Below, one piece after another: positions 45,281 through 58,012 of a stretch of DNA of 64,000 nucleotides. Made by a program: the position numbers and the translations under genes. The first letter of the stretch is position 1, and the number at the start of each line of letters is the position of its first letter. The notes beneath the pieces are model-generated. The model saw nothing but the letters and a program-made list of their open reading frames with translations. It searched no databases and was not told where the DNA came from. The DNA comes from Siphonodentalium dalli (taxonomy: Eukaryota > Mollusca > Scaphopoda > Gadilida > Siphonodentaliidae), in the NCBI GenBank assembly GCA_032622095.1, contig CP136061.1, forward strand, positions 134,685,587 through 134,749,586. Reading direction: 5' to 3'.

Positions 45281-47599
45281 AATGATTATATTTTAGAGAC
45301 TTACTTAACAAACACCCTTTCTGTAAAAGACAGGATTGCCATATATCTTTAGTTATTGCGACATTTTCTAGTACATTCATGCAAATTGCTACAAATTATT
45401 TTAAAACCAAGAAAATAGTTTAAGGCGACTTAAGTGCCTCCATTTCTGTCGCGAATAATTTAGTGAAGAAATGCGCAGCAACTGCGAATGTCAATGCTAT
45501 CCGTATTTTAGAGTTATTCTTCGTTGCTGAAAACGTAAACATTATACTGGCTGTTGCAGTGCGTATTTACAAATAATGATTTCAGATGAATAAGCTCGTC
45601 ACAGAAGGGTCACTGATACAGAAATTGAGAACAATTTCCTTCGATTATTTCATGTTGTTCTTGGTAATGATATTTTCATCAAACAATGTTATAGAATGTA
45701 AGAAAAAGTGATAAAAAATTATAAAAATTGTTGCTTGCACCTGTGGACCACGGGAATGTCGTCGCGCAGAAACGTACTATACATAATGTTGATGATTAAA
45801 ACGAAGAGAAACCCGTGCTTGGAGTTTTGTTCAATAGTTTCATGCTAAACGCAGTATATATTTATCCGGACAGTCGCGCGTTATTTTGTTTCCGATTCCA
45901 GAATTTAAATCAACATACAAATGACGCAGTATTTCTCGTGGTCCGATGTTTGTAGTTATATTTTTAAATATTAATCGTACGTGACACGTAGTGGAGCAAC
46001 CACACATGGTGTGCCTCAAATTTTCCTTTTATCAGCGACAAAACGCTAATAATAATGTATGAAACATCAGGCAGTGGTCACAACGGAGACGACTTGACAA
46101 GACTTGTCGTGGATTGTGCAATCTTGTCTGTATTCTGGCCCACAAATCCAAAAAGACGTAAATGACCTTGTCATGACGTCTTCGCGCTGAAATTGGTCTA
46201 AAAGAAACTAATAGGCCTATAAATCACATGGGAATTCGTAAGTTGTGAAGTAGCTAATTTAATTTTCCATTCCCGATTTCGCGCTTTGGTAATTTCCACA
46301 CATTTGCTAACCGGAAGTCACGTGGCAATTTCTCCAAAATTCATACCCGCGATCTTTGAAAAATCACTGATGGATATAGAAACAAATATATGACGTCATT
46401 CACCTCCACCTAAGGTATAAACAACCACGAGCGGGCGTTGGTGGTTGCTATTAATTCAGTTCCGCTTTCTAGGATATATATACAGTAAAACCTCTCTAAA
46501 CCGAACACCCTTTGGATCGGCCCTTCTGTTCGGTTTATAGAGGTGTGTTCGGTTTACAGAAAATCGCTGGTGGTTAATTCAGTTCCGCTTTCTAGGATAT
46601 ATATACATGTACTGCTCTAGTTCAGGTACTTAAAGACCTTTTGCGATACCTGGAAAATTCAAAAACGAATAATTTGTATTATAGGCCTACATGTGTATTT
46701 TGGAGCGCACACCGCCATGTGGCTTTAACATTGCTGTTGGTCAGGTTGCATGGGTTATTCGTTTGAAATATTACAAACCAGCAAAGGGTCCTTTACTTGG
46801 GAATGTGCATGGGTCCGGTTTACGGAGGTAGGGTGCAATTGGTAATTTAAAGTCTGGTATCACGCGACGGAGATTCTCTATAGCCATGCCCCTTAAATGC
46901 ATGGTATACCACAGAGCGGCTGACTCACAGCTACAATCCCCTATAGGGAAAATATACAGCATTAACATAAGTAAATTCTAAAGTAGCAAATCTTCTCAAC
47001 AAATGATTTCCAAAGATTTCTTTCAGCGCAGACTGCGTCATATACCAGTGGTGTTTACTTTTTTGAATTTTGACAGTTTTTCCCACCTTAATTATTATGC
47101 TGAAGAGGCTTGCAGCCCTTTTAAACTTGTCGTATCAACATCGTTTTACACCAAAAAATTCTTCAACAACGCTCTCGACAATAGGTGAAACTCCTATCGG
47201 GTCTTTGATGTTAAAGCACGTCTTGTTAGGAATCCAGACTGTTGTAACTTTTCACAAAGATTAAACAGTTACAAGATATAGCCGCGGGATACTGTCAACA
47301 AAGAACTCGCCCAGACTTTGGGTAATTGAAAGCGAAAATCGGTATATTATATAATAGCGTAGTTATTGGTTATGATTTTGATAAGGGGTTGGAGTTGGAA
47401 TTGGTAGAATAAATATTCAGGAACATAAAAGGCTTGATGTATTATTAATGTAATAATTACCGCGGAGCAAATTGGCGTGTGGCCCTACCACGAATTAAAG
47501 GTGATTTACACACAGTAAATATTTATCCCGTTTTAAGGACACAGATATACTGGCGGGCAGACGTACCTATATTAACCCACACAGTACAGCTGGATTGGT
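45281..47599. other. No gene recognised; one partial pogo-like element (46440-46606)
   Basis: At 46482 the sequence CAGTAAAACCTCTCTAAACC resembles pogo/Tigger ends and folds with TTCGGTTTATAGAGGTGTG. It is flanked by a ~40-bp direct repeat (GTTCCGCTTTCTAGGATATA at about 46459 and 46582), much longer than a TA target duplication. The rest of this stretch shows no supported feature. Confidence 0.45.
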
Positions 47600-48230
47600 C
47601 GCTCTCATCTTTTTTGTTTTGTGTGACAAAGTTACCCAGGTTCCCGAAATTGTGATAAAGTTACCCAGGTTGACGAGAATTGTGATAAAGTTACCCAGGT
47701 TAAGCAAATCTCACAATATGAATTTTAGTTATAGAGCCTGGGTGAAATTTTTGTCCAGATCCAAGGTCATGTGCAAGTTTCCGGTAGGGTCATTCAATGT
47801 CGTAAAAAACTGTTTTCGTCCAAACTTCACCAAATTCACATGGTTGTATCGCTAGACCATGCCGATCACAATGCCATAAAACTTGGTAAATCGGCCAAAA
47901 ATGGCGGAGTAATGGCGACTTGAACATTGCAAAATTGCATTGTTTCCCTTGTCGGGCTATCACCTCCGGAATAGGTGGAGGTATAAAGAGACGGGACGAA
48001 GAACAACATGAAGGTCTTTGAGAGATTATATTGCTCCAGACAATTCTGGTCCAGATCCGATGTCAATGCCGGTTTCCGGTTGGGTCCTTCAATGTCGTAA
48101 AAACTGTTTTGGTCCGCATTTTACCAAATACACATGGTATTATGTCTAGGCCAAGCCGATTTTTTCAACTGGAAGACAGAGTTATGTCACATCGCTATTC
48201 TGTTCAGACCACGGTCATCGTGCAACAATA
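47600..48230 (+). repeat. 30-bp tandem repeat plus a ~130-bp dispersed direct repeat
   Basis: GATAAAGTTACCCAGGTT occurs three times with a 29-30 bp step (GTTACCC at 47631, 47660, 47690). A longer block containing GGTTTCCGGTTGGGTCCTTC and CAATGTCGTAAAAACTGTTT occurs at about 47750-47875 and again at about 48043-48163. Confidence 0.75.
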
Positions 48231-49241
48231 ATGTAAGCTTTTCTCACTTGTTTTTCAGACATTTTTCTATTAAAATTCATTCTGCGTTATTTTAAAATAT
48301 AGTCCGCCCGATAATTCCTATGCGGATTAGCCAAAAGTAAGTACAAACATGTTTCAGAAACGAGCTTGGTATATATAACTTCCGCTAAATCCACTAAACA
48401 ACCTCAACTTGTGGGAAATGTTCTCTTTGTGGTACTTATGTCGAATAAGCTTGAATCTACGTTTGAAACTCTATTTGTCAGAAGTATAGACAAGGAAACG
48501 TCATTAGAAAAGACACATTTAACAAGTGGTGACAGCCGTTTTATGGAATTTCCTACGCCCAAATATAGACACTGACAGTGGTCTATCCATTGTATGGCGA
48601 GGGGGCAGAACTCTGTCTTGCAGTTGGGTGAGTCATGTCGGTTTAAAGGGTTGTGTGTGTTCAGTCCTGACGAGAAACTTTCAACACATCATTTGTTCGC
48701 AATGTTGATGTCTAAAAACTCATATACTTTGAGGAATGGAGTATTTATCATATAACGGTGCAAATTGATGAAACATTCACGCCGATGGCATGAGTCTAAC
48801 ATTGTTATTGAATGAAAATTTTGTCTGAAATTGCATATTCATATTGGCAGGCCACCTACAATATATAGAACTTATAGAGCAATCATGTTCACACAAAACA
48901 ACGAGCATAATTCTCAATCACCACAACTAAACTTCCATAACGTCGTCCTACATAAATACATTTTAACATTTGCCTTGGATTCAGAAATAGCCCTTGCGAA
49001 ATGGGTAACGTTCTGAAATAGAGCTCTCGCCCACCTGCAATTTGCACTATACACCCCTTGTACTGGGTTCCTGTAAAACTCAAGATATACTCTGTTAAAA
49101 GATTCTGGTCAACCATGCCCCACTCTCCCATATGCATCACAAGGTTGTACGCTCATGATTATATTATACCGGTACATTTAACCCAGATGTGTAGCTATTG
49201 AGTTGGCTGATTGTGCAAACAACTGCAAGCAAGAACTCATA
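48231..49241. other. No gene recognised
   Basis: Two modest frames (48366-48575 plus, 48889-49140 minus) show no recognisable domain. No repeats shared with the rest of the window were noticed. Confidence 0.4.
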
Positions 49242-49685
49242 TTAACCCTTTACCCAACAGAAGGGCCCTGTGCCAATGCATTCTCTTATATATGCGAGTC
49301 GACCGTAGGTCGCCTCGCATATATAAGAGAATGCATTGGATTAACACATTAAAAATTATAAAATTGTTAAAGAATGTAAGAGAATGCATTGGCTTAACAC
49401 ATTAAAAATTATAAAATTGTTAAAGAATGTAATAAAAAATGGTAAAAAAAGATTTTTTTTTACGCCAATGCATTCTGTTATATATGCGAGGCGACCTATG
49501 GTCGACTCGCATATATAAGATAATGCATTGGCACAGGGCATAACTGTAACTATCACAATGTGGTCAAGGAGCCGGTTCCAATGATATCCATATTTGTATG
49601 GTTCTATTGAGACAGGCCGAAGATATTTTAGGCCGTTGAAGCTTTATTTGGCCGGTTTTGGCCGTTTTGTTGGGTAAAGGGTTAA
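49242..49685 (+). mobile_element. TTAA-target MITE, family 2 (copy A), with two perfect hairpins
   Basis: TTAACCCTTTACCCAAC at 49242 is matched, inverted, by GTTGGGTAAAGGGTTAA ending at 49685. Inside are two ~67-bp hairpins (49273-49339, 49465-49531) with arms CCAATGCATTCTCTTATATA and cores TCGACCGTAGGTCG / CGACCTATGGTCG. There is no coding capacity. Confidence 0.92.
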
Positions 49686-50129
49686 AAGCCCACTTAATTT
49701 TCGAGTCTCCGATTATTGTTTTTATAGTGACTTGATATACGGTTTTAATAACAAGCTATGCCATAAAATATGATTAAAATACTATAATTCATCACTATTT
49801 GAAACATCTGTGTCTCAGAAGATGCCTACAGAGAAATAGAAAACTGCTGAAGACTTCTCCCCTCTTGCATCCAGAATGCAACAAAATTCAAACTTATTTA
49901 ATGAAAGGGGAAGAACTCTATCTTTAATATAAAGAGTTATTCCCCCTGCATTGAAAATAATACTCATTTTTACTTCAATCTTGATGACAAAAACAACATG
50001 TCCACAGTTTATTACACCGGATAAGTTGATAATACAATGTTTTGGAGCTTCCTCTTTCAAATGGTATATAATATGACATATATTTTATACAAAGTAATCT
50101 GGGGGTTCAAAAATTAAGTGGGCCTTTAA
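49682..50129. mobile_element. TTAA-target MITE, family 3, intact
   Basis: TTAA 49682-49685 and 50126-50129 bound inverted ends AAGCCCACTTAATTTT and AAAATTAAGTGGGCCTT (small mismatch). The body shares blocks with the split relative at 34059-35210. It shares its TTAA with family-2 elements on both sides. Confidence 0.85.
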
Positions 50130-50489
50130 CCCTTTACCCAACAAAACGGCCAAAAACGCCCAAAATAAAGCTTCAACAGCCTAAAATATCTTCGGTCTGT
50201 CTCAATAACACCATACACATATGGATATCATTGGAACCGGTTCATTGACCACATTGTGATGGTTACAGTTATGCCAGGTGCCAATGCATTCTCTTATATA
50301 TGCGAGTCGACCATAGGTCGCCTCGCATATATAAGAGAATGCATTGGCCTAATGACAATTGACAATTTTATCATTTTTAATATGTGTTAAGCCAATGCAT
50401 TATCTTATATATGCGAGGCGACCTATGGTCGACTCGCATATATAAGAGAATGCATTGGCACAGGGCCGTTTTGTTGGGTAAAGGGTTAA
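50126..50489 (-). mobile_element. TTAA-target MITE, family 2 (copy B), with two perfect hairpins
   Basis: TTAACCCTTTACCCAAC starts at 50126 and its inverted copy ends at 50489. Compared with copy A the element is reversed. The 'ttccaatgatatcc' segment lies to the right in A and to the left in B. Hairpins lie at 50281-50347 and 50392-50458. Confidence 0.92.
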
Positions 50490-53400
50490 ATATGAGCAGG
50501 TAATGATATTATTGAGCCTATATTCCACTTGCAATGCTACACGTATTACGTGTTTAATTATACTTCAGACAGTAGCTATCAAGGTCTTATTCTTTCTCAC
50601 TGTTTCTGCTGGTCGATTTTCATGTCAATAAGCATGTATTATCAGTCATACATGGTTATATGTATTAAAATTAAATCCATTTTGAATGACAAAATAAGAC
50701 ATCCGCATGTCAAAAGTATAAAATTATAACAAAGTATTTGCAAATATCATCTTTTACACCAATCAATATATTAGAATTGTATGTCAATGTTGGCAAAAAG
50801 ATGGGACCTGTTTTATGATCTTGCTACCGATCATGTCACTACCAACCCACTGTTTGGGTTGTATCTATTTTTTGGGGGAGGGTACCAAATCTTGACCCCG
50901 GATAAAATAAGAAATTTGTACGGACCGGGGGGGGGGGGGGGGGTCAGGAAGCAGAAATATATTTTTCAAATCCTGTGTCTGCAAATATTTTCAAGAACCC
51001 CTCTGGTTTGCATACAACACATTATTCTGGACTTATCCACATCACGTTTACGGATTTTAAGCCTTTCTATACTAAATACTCTTTGACAAGTGGGACCCTT
51101 AGGACCTGTTCATGTCGTTTGTTGAACCTATTATCCGGATATCTCTCACCATTGAATATGAATCCTTCAGCTTTTGTATTACCCTTGTTATGTCTGCTGT
51201 TATTACATGAACACCCTTCAAAATGGATAATAGACCAGTCCAATGTATACTTTAAAACTGAATGGAATAATCCATTTAGTATAGAAAGGGTTAAAGTGAT
51301 ACTTGAAAAACAGTCACTACGAAGGATACGAAATGATCATGAATTTTAATAATCTTGAATGTAATTATTGGGAGAGAAGCATTCCGCGATTCTGATCCAC
51401 TGCACGAACAAGCGCAGTATCGTTTTATTGCAAACAAGTGGAGGCACATGTATATTCAATGTAAGTATGTAACTTAAGATTGATGTTTCAATTTGAACCT
51501 GACGAGGAACAATTCTATACCTGAAACTACGGGAATAAATATACCAGATATTGTCCTGAATCTCTTTTAAAATTTGACGCCATCAATATGCAATGCACAA
51601 CAGGACTGTTGGAAAACACAATCTTCGAACATATAGAGGATATCTACTGTTTTTGATTAGATATAGAAAAATATGTCATGCATCTATTTATTATGCGCGA
51701 ATCAAAAGATATTCGCCATGTATATGACGATAAATGTTCTTACACTCGCATTCGATTTGTGTATCAAACCAACCGCTTATCACTGCATGTTCACTTCACA
51801 ATCCGCAGAATAGAGAAATATAGTTCCCGTATAAATTAGATTTTAGTTATATCTAATAAGAACAGTAAAAGACAACTCTACTGATTCGCGAGGATTTTGA
51901 AATATTCCTGTAGCGCACTGGTCATTAAACGCTCGCGAACGTATAACCTGTTTTTGTTTGTTTTGAACATATATACCAAGTGTGATTGCATTTAGTTAAA
52001 AATATCATCCGGAAACGAATGGACGGACAGATCATAACACAACGATCATTTTTTTAAACGGTCGTATGAAAAGCAGGAACGGTCACACGTGATATTAGGT
52101 CAGCTTGATGGCGTAACATCAAATGAGGAAAAGAAACATTGAAATTAGTATGTTATAGCATCATATAATATCAAACACCACACACAGTTATTCTGCTGAG
52201 CTATATATTGCGAAAAGTTTTGGCTTTCTCATTTGAACTCAAAACTGATGTAATGCAAACTCGTAGAAACCGAAGGACTATAATACAGAAAAGGAATATT
52301 GTGACGGGGTAACGTTTAATTGGCAAACACGATAACCGGACATAATAAACCAACGCCAAATTACAAACTCGGATTCGAGCTGGACTCTGCACACTTAGGA
52401 TCGCCAAACATGAAATAAAACTATCGGAAACAATGGCAACAATGGCCAAGCCGTTTTAAATAATATTAATAAAAGTAAATATTCTATTGAATTCAAATAA
52501 ACTTCCCGAAGTGTAAACACGGTTCTGGGCTGATAATGGAGCGCGCCCGTCTTGTACACATGCGCCTTCAGCCATGTTCAAACTCGAGACGCTTGGTGCC
52601 CAACGGGATGCTGGAATAACAACATGGCCTGTTGATATCGGTAGCTAGAAGTCTATTCCATTTTTTTCTATATTGGCCAGTCAACAACCCTTGACCTAAT
52701 TATAAATCAATGGAAGTGTATAGATACCGCCTTGGTCAATACCATACTATTAACACCCTTGCTTCAAAACTGCAATGTTGTTAATAGTGCTATATTACAT
52801 GCATGACTAATTGTATACACATATGCAACATCAAACAAATGCATCGAAATATAAAACAATCAACACCAAACTAAAATATTATATGCATGTTTGATATATG
52901 AATACTGTAACTGTTTACGTCATGAAGTGGTTGCGTTGAGTATCCTGAAGCGATCGGAATAATTATTTTACTTGTGACGATTTGTGCAGCAAATGTCCAA
53001 ATACACTTATTATATGTATAAACATTGACCATTGATTATTGAATATTGAATGATCTTAAGGTCAACGAAAATGATCATATGAAAAATGAAATGGACGTTT
53101 TACTTAACCGCATTGGTTTTACAACCAGAAGTCAAGTGTGTGGTGTCTTGCTCAGATCCCGATTGATGCTTTTTGGCCTCATTCACACACATTTGTCTGG
53201 TATTGTTGTTTTTTTTGTTCTTCGTGCATTTCGATACAGAAAGCTATTATGTGCCAGCAAACAAAACGCAAATATGCTTCATCTAGTATACTAAGTATAC
53301 TGTATATAGTAGTTCCAACTGTAGCGATGCTACCGAGATTTTCCTATAAATAGCATGCAATTATCTAGCAAGAATCATGCAGGTATGTGATATGATTGCA

Positions 53401-54138
53401 AATGTTACTAACACGACACAGAAAGTTTATTACTCGTATTATTATAGCTTTTGTAAAGATGCATGTTATCGATACGCATGTTATCGTTCATATTCGTTCC
53501 ACCATATATATGACGAAATATATGGACAAAATACCAGGCAAACCTGACTGTGTGTGAATTTACACCACCGCATACATGTTATCACCAACAGGAAGGTGTC
53601 ACCAACAGCGGATTGATTGGGAAAGAAATGTCCACGCATATATTATGCGAATATGTGTGTTTCTGAACGTAAAACTGACAATGGACAAACTATTTGGGCG
53701 TCCCTATACGAAGCAGCAATATTTACCCATCAAATGTAAGTCTGTTCTCCCAGATCAAACAATTTACCAATATTTAGCGCATTATTTCAACAATGTTTTT
53801 GCTTTTGCTCTCAGTTTTTCGAGAAAATCTATTCACTAGTATAATCCCTGGAATTCACTGTTGCTGTGTTATTACAGTATGTGCGCGATATGGTGGGACC
53901 ACTGGCGGCCCAGATAGGTGTCAAAGTTGCGGATCAAGATGTCCTAACACCGGATCTTATGTACAGTACATATATGCGTGGTATGCGTATATAGATTTCT
54001 AGTTTAAACAGTATTTTTTCCATGAATAATACAACATAAATTACTACATATCAGAATATAACATCATGTAGTCGTTTCCGGGAATCAGTTTGTATCCATC
54101 CCACCCAGCGAGAGAGTGACTGTCTGCTTTATATAATA
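50490..54138. other. Mostly unique sequence; no gene I can defend
   Basis: Landmarks are a G-run of about 17 at 50927 and a 124-codon plus frame at 50975-51349 without recognisable domain. A short open segment before a good donor (CAAT|GTAAGT) lies near 51465. A CpG-containing patch at 52500-52600 holds a minus-strand ATG in good context (52575). These could be exons of an unknown gene, but nothing ties them together. Confidence 0.35.
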
Positions 54139-55145
54139 CTAGCAGGTTAGCCCGCCACTGGCGTGGTTGGTCAGAAACATGACATTTTTTTAATTATTTT
54201 GTATTTTTTAACATTGCATTTTTTGTTTTTCATGAATTAATTCATGGTACCCGTCCCTCAAAGACTGACCCGATGAAAAATTCCCCTGTTCATAGGACAT
54301 ATATGACACAACAACCCATTCTGCCTTTTTAATCGAGATAATTGCATTCCGCGTTTCGTTTTGCATCCGTATTTTACGCATGGGTAGCCGTTTAGCAGCT
54401 TCGATTGTTATCGGGCGGAAAAACTGACCCGATGAAATCCCCACTTCCCTTCCTATGAACGACAGCACAACACGCATTTTTTGTTTTTCATGAATTAATT
54501 CATGGTACCCGTCCCTCAAAGACTGACCCGATGAAAAATTCCCCTGTTCCTAGGACATATATGACACAACAACCCATTCTGCCTTTTTAATCGAGATAAT
54601 TGCATTCCGCGTTTCGTTTTGCATCCGTATTTTACGCATGGGTAGCCGTTTAGCAGCTTCGATTGTAACCGGGCGGAAAAACTGACCCGATGAAATCCCC
54701 CCTTCCCTTCCTATGAAAGACAGAACAACACGCATTTTTTGTTTTTCATGGTACCCGTCCCCCAAAGACTGACCCGATGAAAAATTCCCCTGTTTCTAGG
54801 ACATATATGACAAAACAACCCCATTCCGCGTTTCGTTTTGCATCCGTATTTTACGCATGGGTAGCCGTTTAGCAGCTTCGATTGTAATAAAGAGCGTTAA
54901 TCCTTAACACCTCCGAATATGGTCAATATAAAGATCGTTGATGCCTTAACCCCCCCGAAGTGGCGTTTGCGGTGATTTTGATGATTGGGAGTGGAGAAAA
55001 GGTGCTCTGGGCTTCTTCAAAATGCGACGTCGACGATTCCCGTGGGATTTTACCTTTGGATAGGAAGTTTGGTCTCGATCGGTCAACCCGTTTTCGATTC
55101 TATAAAGGACATACAGACAGACAGAGGTCATCAAAATATATATGA
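54139..55145 (-). mobile_element. Helitron-like element, reverse orientation, with 258-bp internal repeats
   Basis: Read on the minus strand the element ends with the hairpin CGCCAGTGGCG, then GGCTAACCTGCTAG at 54139, followed by T. This is the same terminus as the element ending at 35178. The start region (TATAGAATCGAAAACGGG, then CGATCGAGACCAAACTT) also resembles that relative. Between about 54216 and 54895 a 258-bp unit repeats (GCATTTTTTGTTTTTCATG at 54216, 54474, 54732). Because 258 is divisible by three, one minus-strand frame stays open across units. I regard this as a repeat artefact. Confidence 0.72.
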
Positions 55146-56652
55146 GATGATGGTGTATCTCTTCCCTGTATGTTTTCTGTATTGACTGAGAGATGTAGAA
55201 TACATCGAGTCGCAATGGGGTCCAACATATTTCTTTTCAATTCTTTCCACTTCTTTTCATTAACGTGTTATTAATATGGTATATATATTAAATACATATA
55301 TAAGTGAGACATATAAGAGGGTCTTTTGATTATATTTTTAAAGGAAATAATAATAACGCATCGCGTTCGAAATGCTGCTGAATATGTTATGTTTTATATA
55401 GAGTTCTGATGAGTGTTCGTATGGTTTCGTGTGTTTCTGAGACTAACAAGTCACGGTTGGACTACGAATCTCGTCTGAAAATGAATAAATGACCAGGCTT
55501 TGTCAACATTTTCAACAGATAGAAATTTCTTGCCCGAAACATGCTCATTTGGCAATATCAGACTAAAAATTAGTTAAGAATTGTTTCAATAGTCTGATTT
55601 TCCAACCAGTATTTAGTGTGAAAATTGTTTTTAGTCGAAAGCCGCATGTATAGATAATTTCCGTCCAATTTGTTAACTGGAATTGCCATGCGTTGAATAT
55701 AGTCCATTCTATAGGGTGTTGTCATATATATCCAACAGCTGACGAACTCGAGTTTTTTCCTTTCTCTCTCTCTCGAAAGCAGTAGATCGTTTGGTACGGT
55801 TAGGTAGAGGTAAAAACAATTAACTCGAGTTGGACATCCCAAACGGAGATCCTCAAGCAACGTCCCTGCTCACTCATTATTTACACTGCATGTTTAATGT
55901 TTCCCTTCGATGCCCAGTTCTGGGTTATACTATTGAAAACATATAACCTACGTAACTATTAACAGGAAATTCAAACACAAACAAACATACACGAACACAC
56001 CACACCCTCAAGCGCGCAACCACCCCAACGCATACACCAATAACGAAAGATCTTCCGTATGCAGGCCTCTTGGAAAGATAAAGGGGATATTTCCAAACTT
56101 GTATAGACCACGCTCTGAAGTACGTGCCATTCCATAACATTTCCTCTGTGTACATCAAACCAAACCGGCGGAACTATGCAGCTTCACCAATGATTTATGG
56201 AACTGTTATAGACGATCTGCATCCTCCATATGGACCACACCACCGCTATATATGGAATTAATGAATATTCAAAAGCTCCATATATGGAATGCTTCTCTAG
56301 AACTGTTACCCGTAGCATTGCATTGAATGCGCGGAACGGGGCTGGGCGGATCCAATATGATAGCGACTCGGTGATCTCGCTTATTAAATTGAAAGCTCTT
56401 AATTACATACCATAATATTTGAAAATCGATTCATTGAAATGTGTGAAGCATATTTCATATCTCATTTCTATAATTTCGCCTGAAAATGTACATCTAATGC
56501 AACGTCGCGATGGCTAGCAAGCCAGGTGTTATCCTAGTACTGGTATTGAGCTAATTAACCGACAGGCAAAGTCAAAATGCGAATTATATTATCCGTATTT
56601 TTGACATCCCAACTCCGGTTTGGTGACATCTCATTGCAGCATCAACCCGCGG
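55146..56652. other. No gene recognised
   Basis: A minus frame at 55570-55860 (96 codons) has ordinary composition but no recognisable domain or splice context. A short CT repeat lies at 55763. The word CATATATGGA is repeated near 56248 and 56280. Confidence 0.4.
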
Positions 56653-57043
56653 TCAAGGTTACTCGTACATACCCATCAAAGCTCAGAGTGATCAGATATC
56701 GATTTTTGAAGTTTGTTATTTCTCGAGATGTGTAATAATATGTGGCCCAGAAAAACGTGGTCAAACGGAGGATCTCGGACAAAATTACGGATGAAGATGG
56801 ATAACTCTAAAATCAAGTGGTAATACGGTCAAATTTCGTGATAATACGGCCATATTTTGTTGAACAAAATGTTGATAAATAACAAGTTTTGGGAAATTTA
56901 ATACCATAGTTGACAGTAACTGTTGTTAGCACTATTTTGTTGCAATAAATCGATTCTGATAACTAAAGCGTATTTTGAAGAAATGTTGTTGTTGTTGTAT
57001 CTTGATGGCATGGGGACCGTCTGATCGGATTGAGTACCTTTAA
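56653..57043 (+). mobile_element. TTAA-target MITE, family 1, internally deleted at the left
   Basis: The right end CGGATTGAGTACCTTTAA (57026-57043) and body blocks (CATCAAAGCTCAGAGTGATC, GATATCGATTTTTGAA, AACTCTAAAATCAAGTGG) match family 1. At the left only AAGGTTACTC remains before the sequence jumps to the CATCAAAGCTC block, so about 80 bp are missing. Confidence 0.8.
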
Positions 57044-57364
57044 CTCCATCTATCGAGACATACTATCATTCTGATCGAGTATCCCTGCCCAAACATGATG
57101 TTATAGTGCTGGCGTACCTGATGGGCTAGACCCGAAAACAATGGCGACACGCTCGTTTTATCAGACAAATAATGACAACCGATTTAGTCTGGTGACGCGA
57201 AGTTATCAGCGAGATGCACATTTTATCGACTGACAGCAACAAGTTCTCATGCGGTGGGATGACAATTTGCGTTTCGCGGGAACCTATACAACGACAAGCA
57301 ACACTCATGGAGATGTGATATTTTCACACTTTTGCCCACAACAAATGTGTAAATCATTATAATA

Positions 57365-57519
57365 CAGTAATGCCCTAATTAATCGACTCCATAACCACAG
57401 CATAATTATGGGTAACTTTTCATGATTTAGTCGGAAATATGGCTTGTTGCCATTCATCGGAAAGCTCTCGCCCCATAATTCTGCTGTGGTTATGGGGTCG
57501 ATTAATTAGGGCATTACTG
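57365..57519. mobile_element. 155-bp TA-target MITE (pogo/Tigger-like ends)
   Basis: CAGTAATGCCCTAATTAATC at 57365 is inverted at the right end (GGGCATTACTG at 57519), with arms of about 48 bp. TA flanks both sides (57363-57364, 57520-57521). CAGT-type termini with TA duplication fit the pogo branch of Tc1/mariner. Non-coding. Confidence 0.88.
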
Positions 57520-57522
57520 TAC

Positions 57523-58012
57523 CTGTCTGGGAACATGTGCACCTGCGATTATGAGGTCTGTCCGAAATTTTCTCAAGATACATAGTTTTGTCCGAGCTTT
57601 TATTCCTACATTTTTCTGTCTATGTTTTCGAAACTTATCACATATATTTAGTGCCATGGGAACCTGTGCACCTGCGATTATGAGGTTCGTCAGACTTTTT
57701 TGCGGAGTTATCCCCCTTTTTTGACTTAGAAAATGTTCTCAAAATGCATAATTTTGTCAGAGCTTTTATTCATACATTTTTCTGTCAATTTCGTTTTAAC
57801 GTGGCACAGATATTTAGTACCAATGTTAGTTACCCCCCTCTTTCGACTTAAGTAGAACATTTTCGCAATATGCAGAACCTTGTCGAGCCTGTATTCCTAC
57901 ATTTTCCGGTCAATTTTTTAAACACTTGGCACAGATGCCGATTGGGAAATTTTGTTTGCAGTTTTTCTCGACTGCCACGGGGGTATCCTTAGTCCCATTG
58001 GGACAGCCCACC
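57523..58012 (-). repeat. Minisatellite element, reverse copy of the 10.7-12.2 kb family
   Basis: Units contain GTGCACCTGCGATTATGAGG (57538, 57668), TTATTCCTACATTTTTCTGT and CTTATCACATATATTTAGTG. The right end has TAGTCCCATTGGGACAG, the inverse of the left end at about 10668. Step about 130-135 bp here. Non-coding. Confidence 0.82.

Noticed and set aside
50975-51349. 124-codon plus-strand frame
   Set aside because: It is the longest non-repeat frame of its area but has no recognisable domain, no splice context and ordinary AT-rich composition, so chance is likely.
54208-54765. Minus-strand frames with repeated HEKQKMRVVLSFIGRE
   Set aside because: The 258-bp repeat length is divisible by three, which keeps the frame open; the unit belongs to a Helitron-like element.
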